Counted from the stretch's first letter, positions 1-5,491 are shown. The stretch: DNA of 5,491 nucleotides from Eubacterium sp. (GCA_029054965.1 JAIDEF010000394.1:1-5491); one strand, 5' to 3'. The notes: generated by a model from the sequence alone, not told the origin. Translations and numbers: made by a program.

Positions 1-2
1 GC

Positions 3-8
3 TATAAT
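3..8 (+). promoter_or_regulatory. Probable -10 box for the zinc-ribbon gene
   Basis: A perfect TATAAT lies 38 bases upstream of the ATG at 47. Transcription would start near position 15, giving a short leader of about 32 nt that contains the GGAGG ribosome binding site (34-38). The matching -35 element would lie left of the window, so the promoter is only half visible. Confidence 0.5.
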
Positions 9-46
9 ATGGAAAAATTCCTTAATTTTTAACGGAGGCTAAAATT

Positions 47-766
47 ATGAGATGTAAAAATTGCGGAACTGAAAATGACGATAAAAGATATATATGCGAA
101 AACTGCGGTTCTCCTCTTTATGACGAAGAGGATTTCAACACCCCTGAGCCTGAGCAGCAGGCTCGGTCTTACGATACTGTTAATTCAAACAGTCCAACCA
201 ACAGCACATTACCGCCTACTGACAGCAATAACCATAGTAATAATGAAAACAAGCTTGCAGAAAAAAAGAGCATAATTGTAATTGCAATACTTGTTGTACT
301 GCTTGTAGCAATAATTGCATCTGTGGCTGTTGTGGCAAGCACAAAGAGTAAAAACGAAACTTCTTCATCATCCACTTCAAGCACATCGCAAACTCTGTCA
401 ACAAAGCAGTCAACAACAAAAGAACGCACAACTGAAAGAACAACTGAAAAAGAAACAACTACCGAATCAACCACCACAACCACAACTACAACAAAGCAGC
501 AAAACTGGTCCATAAAGCTTGTAAGCCATGGAGGCGGAACTGTTGACGGCAGCGGTTCATACAAAGACGGCGACAACGTAACAATTACTGCCACACCCGA
601 TGATGGATATGAATTTGACGGCTGGTACTCAAACGGCACAAAAATAAGCAGCACTATGAGATACTCATTCACTGCTGCCGAGGATGTCAGCATTTCTGCC
701 GTATTTTCTCCTGTAAGCACAACAGAAGCACCTACTATTGAGGATATGGACGGAGGAATGGATTAA
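47..766 (+). CDS. Zinc-ribbon, single-pass membrane protein with extracytoplasmic InlB-like repeat domain
   Basis: No specific function is recognised, but the architecture is clear over 239 residues. Residues 3-20 form a short zinc ribbon with paired CxxC motifs (Cys3, Cys6, Cys17, Cys20). A polar Asn/Ser/Pro-rich segment follows to about 72, then one hydrophobic membrane helix (about 75-97). A Ser/Thr-rich linker (about 103-150, with a run of eight Thr) leads to one small beta repeat (about 153-221). This repeat has the GGGTV...GDNVTITATPDDGYEFDGWYSNG signature split across residues 162-197 and ends in ISAVF, as in divergent InlB B-type/Flg_new repeats. The tail is acidic. Inferred topology: ribbon in the cytoplasm, repeat outside. 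The start is supported by GGAGG (34-38) with an 8-nt gap. Its stop overlaps the next ATG by one base, so the two genes are probably co-transcribed. A sensory or surface-binding role is possible but not shown. Confidence 0.85.
   Translation: MRCKNCGTENDDKRYICENCGSPLYDEEDFNTPEPEQQARSYDTVNSNSPTNSTLPPTDSNNHSNNENKLAEKKSIIVIAILVVLLVAIIASVAVVASTKSKNETSSSSTSSTSQTLSTKQSTTKERTTERTTEKETTTESTTTTTTTTKQQNWSIKLVSHGGGTVDGSGSYKDGDNVTITATPDDGYEFDGWYSNGTKISSTMRYSFTAAEDVSISAVFSPVSTTEAPTIEDMDGGMD
455..493 (+). repeat. Low-complexity ACN-codon tract encoding the Thr-rich linker
   Basis: Thirteen codons (residues 137-149) are almost all ACA, ACC or ACT, giving a simple-sequence tract that encodes a Thr run. It sits between the membrane helix and the exported repeat domain, where it would act as a flexible, possibly glycosylated stalk. 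Such tracts can change in length by slippage, but mixed Thr codons interrupt this one. Confidence 0.6.
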
Positions 767-1203
767 TGACTAAAGGAGAGCTTGCAGAAAGTTATTTCAG
801 GAACGGATACAACTGCAGCCAGGCAGTGGCTGCTGCTTTTTCCGAAGAAATGAAGCTTGATAAAGAGCTTGTTTCACATCTTACTCTTGGTTTCGGAGGA
901 GGTATGGGAAGAATGAGAGAGGTCTGCGGCTCCGTTTCTGCTATGACCTTTGTACTCTCCGCAATTTATGTAAATGATGACAGAGCAAAAATGTATGAAC
1001 GTGTACAGTATGTTTCAAACAAATTTAAAGCTGAAACAGGATCAATCGTATGCCGTGAACTTCTCGGTTTAAATACCAAAGGTGCTGATGATCCTACACC
1101 GGAAAATCGAACACAGGAATACTATAAAAAGCGCCCCTGTCCGAAAATTGTTCACCTTTGTGCAGATATTCTTGAGGAATATTTAAAATTAAACCAATTA
1201 TAA
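766..1203 (+). CDS. C_GCAxxG_C_C family protein (putative redox or metal-binding cysteine protein)
   Basis: The 145-residue protein matches the C_GCAxxG_C_C family in length and in the order of its conserved parts. It opens with an N-terminal helix ending in GYNCSQAV (Cys17), then a glycine-rich GFGGGMGRMREVCGS block (residues 42-56, Cys54). A central helix leads to Cys96 in VCREL, and the C-terminal pair Cys125/Cys132 lies in the RPCPKIVHLCADI stretch. The usual GCAxxG core is altered here to CGSVSAM (54-60), keeping the first Cys-Gly but not the second Gly. The family is known mainly as a predicted redox-active or metal-binding cytoplasmic protein; its reaction is not established. The start is decided by GGAGG at 752-756 with a 9-nt gap and by TAATG coupling to the upstream gene. 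No terminator is visible before the tRNA promoter, so readthrough into the tRNA unit is possible. Confidence 0.85.
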   Translation: MTKGELAESYFRNGYNCSQAVAAAFSEEMKLDKELVSHLTLGFGGGMGRMREVCGSVSAMTFVLSAIYVNDDRAKMYERVQYVSNKFKAETGSIVCRELLGLNTKGADDPTPENRTQEYYKKRPCPKIVHLCADILEEYLKLNQL

Positions 1204-1215
1204 TTAAAAAAAGTG

Positions 1216-1244
1216 TTGCATTTTTTTATCTTTTGTGTTATATT
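1216..1244 (+). promoter_or_regulatory. Predicted sigma-A promoter of the tRNA-Arg gene
   Basis: TTGCAT (1216-1221), a 17-nt spacer and TATATT (1239-1244) form a sigma-A-like promoter. A TG one base upstream of the -10 (1236-1237) makes it an extended -10. Transcription would start near 1250-1252, about 20 nt before the mature tRNA 5' end. The -35 matches consensus only in TTG, so the call relies on spacing and context. Confidence 0.55.
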
Positions 1245-1250
1245 ATCTAA

Positions 1251-1265
1251 GCACAAAAGTTGTGC
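1251..1265 (+). other. Small hairpin in the tRNA 5' leader
   Basis: GCACAA-AAG-TTGTGC is a perfect 6-bp stem with a 3-nt loop. It lies between the predicted transcription start and the mature tRNA 5' end (1272), so it would be the first thing transcribed and would be removed by RNase P. It could protect or position the precursor, but that is inference. Confidence 0.4.
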
Positions 1266-1271
1266 ATATGT

Positions 1272-1348
1272 GCGCTGGTAGCTCAGCTGGATAGAGTGAC
1301 TGGCTACGAACCAGTAGGTCGGGGGTTCGAGTCCCTTCCAGCGTACCA
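1272..1348 (+). tRNA. tRNA-Arg (anticodon ACG)
   Basis: A complete 77-nt cloverleaf with CCA encoded. The acceptor stem is GCGCTGG (1272-1278) with CCAGCGT (1338-1344), closing on one G-U pair. The D-stem is GCTC/GAGT and the D-loop contains GG. The anticodon stem is ACTGG (1299-1303) with CCAGT (1311-1315) around loop CTACGAA, so the anticodon is ACG (1306-1308). The variable loop is AGGTC. The T-arm is GGGGG-TTCGAGT-CCCTT (1321-1337) with two G-U pairs at its base. A1345 is the discriminator and 1346-1348 is CCA. A34 is expected to be deaminated to inosine by TadA so that it reads CGU/CGC/CGA codons. A flanking promoter and terminator make it a single-gene unit. Confidence 0.97.
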
Positions 1349-1383
1349 AAAAAGCAAGTACCTTTTAGGTATTTGCTTTTTTT
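1349..1383 (+). terminator. Rho-independent terminator of the tRNA-Arg gene
   Basis: It begins directly after the CCA. The stem A-tract+GCAAGTACC (1349-1362) pairs with GGTATTTGC+T-tract (1368-1383) around loop TTTTA, with one G-U pair, and a run of seven T follows GC. The flanking A and T runs make it potentially bidirectional. Confidence 0.9.
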
Positions 1384-1388
1384 ATTTT

Positions 1389-1497
1389 GCTCTTTTACCA
1401 TACTAAGGGACTCGAACCACGTGGCTCCAAATCTTTGATTTGGGAGAAAGGTCCTTTGGACATTTTGTTAGCAAGTGACGGGACCTTCCGGAACACC
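1389..1497 (+). other. Structured non-coding segment with an inverted copy of the tRNA T-arm
   Basis: This stretch lies between two rightward terminators and has no convincing gene. An open frame crosses it, but it has no ribosome binding site and runs through the following terminator hairpin. Visible structure: AAGGGACTCGAACC (1405-1418) is the exact reverse complement of tRNA T-arm bases 1324-1337. A hairpin CCAAATC-TTT-GATTTGG (1427-1443) extends by CT/AG with one bulged G. A further stem AAGGTCC (1448-1454) pairs with GGACCTT (1481-1487). It ends in GGAACACCA, which resembles a tRNA 3' end, followed by an A-tract and terminator stem as after the real tRNA. It may be a small RNA, a tRNA-derived remnant or a repeat element. 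No complete second cloverleaf can be drawn. Confidence 0.35.
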
Positions 1498-1529
1498 AAA
1501 AACAAGCATTTCTATATGCTTGTTTTTTT
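1498..1529 (+). terminator. Rho-independent terminator downstream of the structured segment
   Basis: AACAAGCAT (1501-1509) pairs perfectly with ATGCTTGTT (1516-1524) around loop TTCTAT, followed by a T run to 1529. The preceding A tract extends the stem and would give a short U tail on the other strand, so it could also act leftward. Its presence implies that RNA either escapes the tRNA terminator or starts within 1389-1497. Confidence 0.85.
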
Positions 1530-1534
1530 CGGAC

Positions 1535-1564
1535 AAAAAAAGAGTGCGGAGATACCCCGCACTC
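1535..1564 (-). terminator. Rho-independent terminator of the leftward unit
   Basis: On the minus strand GAGTGCGG (1564-1557) pairs with CCGCACTC (1549-1542) around a 7-nt loop and is followed by seven T (1541-1535). The GC-rich 8-bp stem lies 32 bases past the stop of the small peptide gene, so it ends the unit of that gene and probably that of the large secreted protein. It faces the rightward terminator across 5 bp. Confidence 0.9.
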
Positions 1565-1596
1565 ATAAAAGTGTTAATTAATATAATGGAATTCGT

Positions 1597-1740
1597 TTAA
1601 AAATCATTACTGAAATCCCAGTCAATGTCGCCACCGTTAACCTCGTCGCCGCCACCTAAGCCGCTTGTTGTTATGACAGCATTAACATCATTTAAAAACT
1701 GAACCTCAATTTCAGGTGTTTCATACATTTTACGCTGCAT
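1597..1740 (-). CDS. Small acidic Gly/Asp-rich peptide, unknown function
   Basis: I do not recognise a characterised family. The 47-residue product has two basic residues near its start (Arg3, Lys4), a YETPEIEVQFLND segment (6-18), a central NAVITTSG motif (20-27), then a tail dominated by Gly, Asp and Asn and ending DWDFSNDF. There are ten Asp/Glu, six Gly and no Cys. It has no signal peptide or membrane helix. The frame stays open upstream to an ATG at 1815, but that ATG has no ribosome binding site. ATG 1740 is preferred because of AGGAGG 12 nt upstream; ATG 1728 is a second possibility. It lies 98 bp behind the large secreted protein gene, with no strong terminator between, and just before the shared terminator, so co-transcription is likely. 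From memory, similar short orphan peptides with an xVITTS motif occur in Clostridia; this is unverified. Coding status rests on the SD, position and composition. Confidence 0.6.
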   Translation of the reverse strand: MQRKMYETPEIEVQFLNDVNAVITTSGLGGGDEVNGGDIDWDFSNDF

Positions 1741-1752
1741 AAAATCAATCAA

Positions 1753-1758
1753 CCTCCT
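1753..1758 (-). promoter_or_regulatory. Ribosome binding site deciding the small peptide start
   Basis: A full AGGAGG on the minus strand sits 12 nt before ATG 1740. The gap is longer than the usual 5-9 nt, but this is the only strong SD in the region. It lies inside the longer open frame, which argues against the upstream ATG at 1815. An AT-only 7-bp inverted repeat (1764-1770 with 1781-1787) lies just upstream of it. Confidence 0.6.
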
Positions 1759-1838
1759 GCAAACTTTTATTAGATTTTTTATAAAAGCCAGATGCATTTG
1801 CGTATGAATATACAATATTCTGATAATTAATTAAATTT

Positions 1839-4800
1839 TTATACCTCGTCAGGTGCTGTTGCATCGTGATATAGGTTATCATTAGTTTTGCTGAGATCAC
1901 TGTCCCATTCACTGATGATAATAACCTTTTCGCCGTTGATATTAAGCTCAATCCAGCCTGCAGCCTTAAAGCTTTCAAGAGAATTTACAGGTAAATTATT
2001 AACTGTAAGCTTGATGAAATTGTCTTCTCGCTTTTCATTTATAGCAATTGACTGATTAATATGATAATAGTTAACAATACCAACCTTTTTCTCAGGAACA
2101 ACAATCTGTTCAATCTGAAGAGCTGTTGAATTAGCATTGTGATTACCATTACCCTTAGTGATGTAATCTACCCATTCTGAGGAAGAAGAATCATCCTTTA
2201 TTGTTTTGGTAACCAAAGTGCCGTATCCGGTGATTTGCGCATTGGCAAATTTCTCATTTGTTGCCAAATCTCCGTTTACATTAATATATGTTCTGAGAAC
2301 AACTTTACCACCGTCATATGTCATATGCTGAGTTGTAAGAGTAACATTCTGTGCAACATAATCAGCATCAACCTTCCAGTTAGCGGTTGCTCTTACGGTT
2401 TTATCATTGCTCTTGTCAAAATCAAGTGCACCCTCGTCTACTGTCCAGTAATCAAACATATAAAGTGCATTGTTTGACTTGAGTGCTGAAAGCTTAACAG
2501 TTGATTCGCCTGTATAGGTGAAAGTAACTGTTTCATCATCATAATAGCCGTTACCTCTGATATTTACTGTAAGCTTTACTGCTTCAGTCTGAACTGAAAT
2601 ATTCATATTAGAAGTAACATTTGCAACGGTATACTCACCATTTGAAGAACCGTATTCAATACCGTTAACATATACATGAGTTACCTTGTAATACTCGTTT
2701 GGAGTAACAGTAAACTTTACAGTATCTCCATACTGAATACTGTCATTAACAACATTTACCTGGGACTGACCTGCATTAATCTCATAGCTGATAGCAATTT
2801 TCTTAACACTTACATGGATTGTTATATCATTTGTAACATTTTCAACAATCTTGCTTCCGCCTGTTGCTGAAAGCTGAGTGTCATTGCCCTTGATATCAAT
2901 TTTATCAATTACATAACCTGCATTTAAGGAAATGTTGAAATTGAAGTTACCGCCGTGAACAATGTCAAGACCGCTTACTGCATTTACAGCAGCACCATCA
3001 TCTGCAGTAAGAGTTACATGATATGTATTCAGGCTGACATTGCCCACTCTTACAATGATATCAGCAGTAATATTTTCAATTCTGTAAATACCATTGCTGT
3101 CGGCAGAAATCGGCTCACCATTAATCTCAACAGTAGGCTTTGAATTGCTGTAGCTCTCGTCAAGTGCAAGCTTAAATTCAAAGCTTGCTCCATATGCTGC
3201 TGAGCTGTTCTGTAACGGACTGCCGTCTGCATCAGTGAATGTGCAGCCATCTGCACCATAAAGCTTTATTGCATACTGCTTTGATTCAGCAGTACCGATT
3301 GTTACAGCAACATTGCTCTTTACACCAAGAAGTGTGTATCCGCCGTTGCCGTCATTATCAAACTGTGCACCCTCAATCTTAACTTCAGGAGCATTATAGC
3401 CAGCCATCGGTCTTACATAGAAGGTATAATTGCTGTTATATGTTACAACAGCCTCACCGTTTTCAATACCTGCACCTGTTACTGTGTAGCCATCAGCAGC
3501 AGTAAGACCTGAAACAGTGAATGTCTTTTCAACAACATCTGTAACTCTGATAGTAGTGTCAGCAGTTACATTGCTGAGAATATAACCGTTTGTAACATCC
3601 GGGTCTTTAGTGATATTACCATTTGTAGCTGTTACTTTAGCATTAGCAATATCATATCTGTCACTTGCTTCAACTGTAAACTTAAATTCACCGCCTTCAG
3701 CAACTGTTAAGCTATCATAACCGCCAAAAGTATAAACGGCACCATCAGGACGAAGCAGTGTTACATTGAACGGTTTTTTAGCACCGGCATCAATTGTAAT
3801 TGTATTGCTGTCTGAAGTAATCTGAGGCGTAACATACTCGTTGCTGCCGCTTGAAGTAAGCACGGTATCGTTAAACTTAACAATAGGAGCCTGATAGCCC
3901 TCAGCAGGAATTACTCTGAATGTAAATCTGCTGCCGTATGTTACATCAACCTTACCATCATTTATACTGTCGCTTATTACTGTATAAGCGTCATTATTAT
4001 TCTGAACTACATTAATCTGATATCTGGTTCTTTCAACACCTCTTACCTCAACACTTGCATTGGCAGTGATGTCTGAAATTGTGAACACACCGTCTACCGC
4101 ATCAATTCTTGTAGTATTATTTAATATTATATAAGCACCTGATGCATTGTAACCATCAACAGGCTTAATTCTGAAAGAAACAGCTCCTCCGTGAGAAACA
4201 GTTACTTTTGAGCCAAGAACTTCATCTGATTCAGCATTAACATAATCAAAGGTCTTATCAGCACCAGAAGCGTTGTTAAGACTTACATCATATGTTTTTT
4301 GTGAAGCAGAGCCTGTAATCTTGATTGTTGTTGCACCCTGCACTGCAAAGGCATATGTATTACCTGAAACGATAGGCTCAACAATTTCTCCGCCCGAGGT
4401 TATTACAACCTGCGGTGCATCGTAGCCGGCCTTCGGAGCAAGGGTAAACTGATAGTTATCGCCTAAATCGGCACTGTCCTTTCCCTTGATAATACTATAT
4501 GTGCCTGAATTTTCTTCATCATATTTAATCTGATACTTTGTTGTTACATTAATTTCTGTAGCAGAGCTTACAGTAAATGAATAAACATCACCGGTCTTAT
4601 TAATTCTGGTTCCGTTATCAGCAGTAACAGTATCAATTACAAAACCATCTGCAGGATTAACCTTAAAGCTAACAACCTGACCTTCTTTTGCCTGAATAAC
4701 ATCGCTTACAGGCTCTTTAGCTACGCTGTCAACAGTAATATCGCTGTAGACAAAGCCGTCACCTGAATTAAATGTAATATTATTATCAGGCTTTTCGGGA

Positions 4801-5282
4801 TTTTTAAGTTCTACAACAACATCATCGGTAGCTTTAGAAAGAGTAACTGTGACTCTGCTGTCAGTTCCTTTGAGTGCAACTCTTGTTGTTGCTCCATTTG
4901 TGGCACTTGCAATAACTAAACCACTTTCTGCAGGTGTTGCAAGGAAGTTAAACATAGATGTACTTGCAAAGTTCTCTGCCAATCCGCCGGCACTATCACA
5001 AGCCTTTATTACATAACTGTTTTCTTCATCGCCAAAATCAACCAACACTGACTTTGTGGAAGATACGGGAACAGGTTCTGCACTATATGCGTAATCTTCA
5101 AAAGTAAAATCACCATTATAGTCAAATAATTCCATTCCATCTTCGTATTTTACTATAACCTGAGTAACATCAGCAGCCGCACCATATGCATATGGCATTG
5201 AAACTGACATCACAAGTGTCATCGCACAGATGAACGCCATTATCTTTTTAAATAATGAGCTTTTTTTAATTTTCTTTTCCAT
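1839..5282 (-). CDS. Large secreted protein with about ten tandem InlB-like repeats
   Basis: This is a 1147-residue exported protein, probably an adhesin or surface protein; its ligand is unknown. A Sec signal peptide has a Lys-rich start (2-13), a hydrophobic core (about 14-28) and likely cleavage near AYG-A (34/35). A unique N-terminal region (about 38-160) follows, then about ten beta repeats (about 167-970). Each repeat has an xG..F.F.v strand, a PxxGYxAPxV turn and a closing ...nvT.d..i.V. The last repeat, with FDYWTVDEG and TVRATANW (943-969), is closest to a classical InlB B repeat. A C-terminal region (about 971-1147) differs in sequence, with VVLRTYINVNG (994-1004) and YGTLV (1020-1024), and may be a separate beta domain. 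No LPxTG, SLH, dockerin or C-terminal membrane helix is visible, so the attachment mode is unclear. Only Cys95 and Cys680 are in the mature part. ATG 5282 is chosen because it gives the full Lys-rich signal peptide. Confidence 0.9.
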   Translation of the reverse strand: MEKKIKKSSLFKKIMAFICAMTLVMSVSMPYAYGAAADVTQVIVKYEDGMELFDYNGDFTFEDYAYSAEPVPVSSTKSVLVDFGDEENSYVIKACDSAGGLAENFASTSMFNFLATPAESGLVIASATNGATTRVALKGTDSRVTVTLSKATDDVVVELKNPEKPDNNITFNSGDGFVYSDITVDSVAKEPVSDVIQAKEGQVVSFKVNPADGFVIDTVTADNGTRINKTGDVYSFTVSSATEINVTTKYQIKYDEENSGTYSIIKGKDSADLGDNYQFTLAPKAGYDAPQVVITSGGEIVEPIVSGNTYAFAVQGATTIKITGSASQKTYDVSLNNASGADKTFDYVNAESDEVLGSKVTVSHGGAVSFRIKPVDGYNASGAYIILNNTTRIDAVDGVFTISDITANASVEVRGVERTRYQINVVQNNNDAYTVISDSINDGKVDVTYGSRFTFRVIPAEGYQAPIVKFNDTVLTSSGSNEYVTPQITSDSNTITIDAGAKKPFNVTLLRPDGAVYTFGGYDSLTVAEGGEFKFTVEASDRYDIANAKVTATNGNITKDPDVTNGYILSNVTADTTIRVTDVVEKTFTVSGLTAADGYTVTGAGIENGEAVVTYNSNYTFYVRPMAGYNAPEVKIEGAQFDNDGNGGYTLLGVKSNVAVTIGTAESKQYAIKLYGADGCTFTDADGSPLQNSSAAYGASFEFKLALDESYSNSKPTVEINGEPISADSNGIYRIENITADIIVRVGNVSLNTYHVTLTADDGAAVNAVSGLDIVHGGNFNFNISLNAGYVIDKIDIKGNDTQLSATGGSKIVENVTNDITIHVSVKKIAISYEINAGQSQVNVVNDSIQYGDTVKFTVTPNEYYKVTHVYVNGIEYGSSNGEYTVANVTSNMNISVQTEAVKLTVNIRGNGYYDDETVTFTYTGESTVKLSALKSNNALYMFDYWTVDEGALDFDKSNDKTVRATANWKVDADYVAQNVTLTTQHMTYDGGKVVLRTYINVNGDLATNEKFANAQITGYGTLVTKTIKDDSSSSEWVDYITKGNGNHNANSTALQIEQIVVPEKKVGIVNYYHINQSIAINEKREDNFIKLTVNNLPVNSLESFKAAGWIELNINGEKVIIISEWDSDLSKTNDNLYHDATAPDEV
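2373..4784 (-). repeat. Coding array of ten divergent repeats of about 80 residues
   Basis: The recurring strand motif starts at residues 200 (EGQVVSFKV), 273 (LGDNYQFTL), 364 (HGGAVSFRI), 449 (YGSRFTFRV), 529 (EGGEFKFTV), 615 (YNSNYTFYV), 697 (YGASFEFKL), 776 (HGGNFNFNI), 851 (YGDTVKFTV) and about 924 (TGESTVKLS). Spacing is 73-91 residues. Copies are well diverged in sequence, so this is an old array and not a recent DNA duplication. Boundaries are approximate. Confidence 0.8.
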
Positions 5283-5283
5283 A

Positions 5284-5304
5284 CTCCTTTTCTCATTCCT
5301 CCTT
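5284..5304 (-). promoter_or_regulatory. Double Shine-Dalgarno region before the large secreted protein
   Basis: Two SD-like sequences precede ATG 5282, neither at normal spacing. AAGGAGG (5304-5298) is 15 nt away, and AAAGGAG (5290-5284) is only 1 nt away. An out-of-frame ATG (5296-5294) between them would encode just 18 residues and overlaps the real start. Later in-frame ATGs lack an SD and would cut into the signal peptide. Confidence 0.5.
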
Positions 5305-5404
5305 CAATAAAGATATATATTTTTAAAATTAAAATATTTAGATTTTCTAATTCTCTCTTCTCCTTTCTACCCCTCAGTCCTTCTCAAATTAATGGCTTCT
5401 TTTT

Positions 5405-5433
5405 ATTATTGTCACATATGCACAGACACACAA
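5405..5433 (-). promoter_or_regulatory. Possible promoter of the large secreted protein gene
   Basis: On the minus strand TTGTGT (5433-5428), a 17-nt spacer and AATAAT (5410-5405) resemble a sigma-A promoter. The leader would be about 115 nt and purine-rich on the transcribed sense. The -35 lies in a low-complexity GT tract where chance matches are likely, so this is tentative. Confidence 0.3.
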
Positions 5434-5491
5434 CACATACATCACATACACATACACAAAACATACACACCACATAAACACATATACACAC
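5413..5491. repeat. AC/GT-rich imperfect low-complexity tract at the window edge
   Basis: About 79 bases run to the window end, made almost wholly of CA, CATA and ACA units on the plus strand, with only two G (5420 and 5425). The units are imperfect, so it is not a clean microsatellite. It lies upstream of the large secreted protein gene and overlaps its possible -35. The tract continues to the last base, so its full extent is unknown. No gene is evident in it. Confidence 0.75.

Noticed and set aside
169..720. A 183-residue minus-strand frame opposite the zinc-ribbon gene
   Set aside because: It is a shadow: its Val runs are the antisense of the Thr tract, and it has no ribosome binding site or family features.
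1152..1349. A 65-residue minus-strand open frame over the tRNA
   Set aside because: It is the antisense of the tRNA-Arg gene and its promoter; the KGLEPPTYW start is the familiar artefact of translating a tRNA backward.
1405..1418. Integrase attachment-site remnant
   Set aside because: Element insertion at a tRNA gives a direct repeat of the tRNA 3' end. This copy is inverted, and no integrase is present.
1387..1581. A 64-residue rightward open frame across the segment after the tRNA
   Set aside because: It has no ribosome binding site, begins in the tRNA terminator tail, and reads through two further terminator hairpins. Its GLEPRG-type start is typical of translated anti-tRNA T-arm sequence.
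1597..1740. Bacteriocin precursor with a double-glycine leader
   Set aside because: GG pairs exist at residues 29-31 and 36-37, but the leader lacks the LSxxEL-type pattern, the tail is acidic with no Cys, and no transporter or modifying enzyme is visible.
1806..1820. GAATAT-ACA-ATATTC inverted repeat just past the giant gene's stop as a terminator
   Set aside because: The stem is AT-rich and only 6 bp, and no T run follows it on the minus strand; the GC-rich terminator at 1535-1564 fits better.
5411..5491. Minus-strand coding of a Cys/Val-rich peptide through the GT tract
   Set aside because: The frame is open only because of simple-sequence composition, and there is no start with an SD in view.

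Overview
The window looks like part of a low-GC, Gram-positive gut-type Clostridia chromosome, probably of the Ruminococcus/Eubacterium kind. This is inferred from the AT-rich DNA, strong AGGAGG-type ribosome binding sites, U-tract terminators, a CCA-encoding tRNA gene, a zinc-ribbon/Thr-linker/InlB-like-repeat membrane protein, and a very large secreted protein built from divergent InlB-type repeats. No species is assigned.

Layout. The left part (1-1529) reads rightward. It holds a perfect TATAAT box at the edge, then a two-gene unit with a 1-bp stop/start overlap: a zinc-ribbon membrane protein with one exported repeat domain (47-766) and a C_GCAxxG_C_C-family cysteine protein (766-1203). 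A tRNA-Arg(ACG) gene follows (1272-1348) with its own promoter and terminator. Next is a gene-less, hairpin-rich stretch (1389-1497) that carries an inverted 14-nt copy of the tRNA T-arm and ends in a second terminator.

The right part (5491-1535) reads leftward. It holds an AC/GT-rich low-complexity tract with a possible promoter at its edge, a 1147-residue secreted protein with about ten repeats of roughly 80 residues (5282-1839), a 47-residue acidic peptide gene with a strong SD (1740-1597), and a terminator (1564-1535). The two transcription units converge, with terminators only 5 bp apart.

How it fits together. Two genes on opposite strands encode InlB-like repeat domains predicted to lie outside the membrane, which suggests surface or extracellular roles. 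No enzyme, sortase or transporter is visible to say more. The least explained items are the small acidic peptide behind the giant secreted protein, the alternating two-type order of the giant's repeats, and the structured tRNA-antisense segment. I see no convincing complete new system. These are leads.
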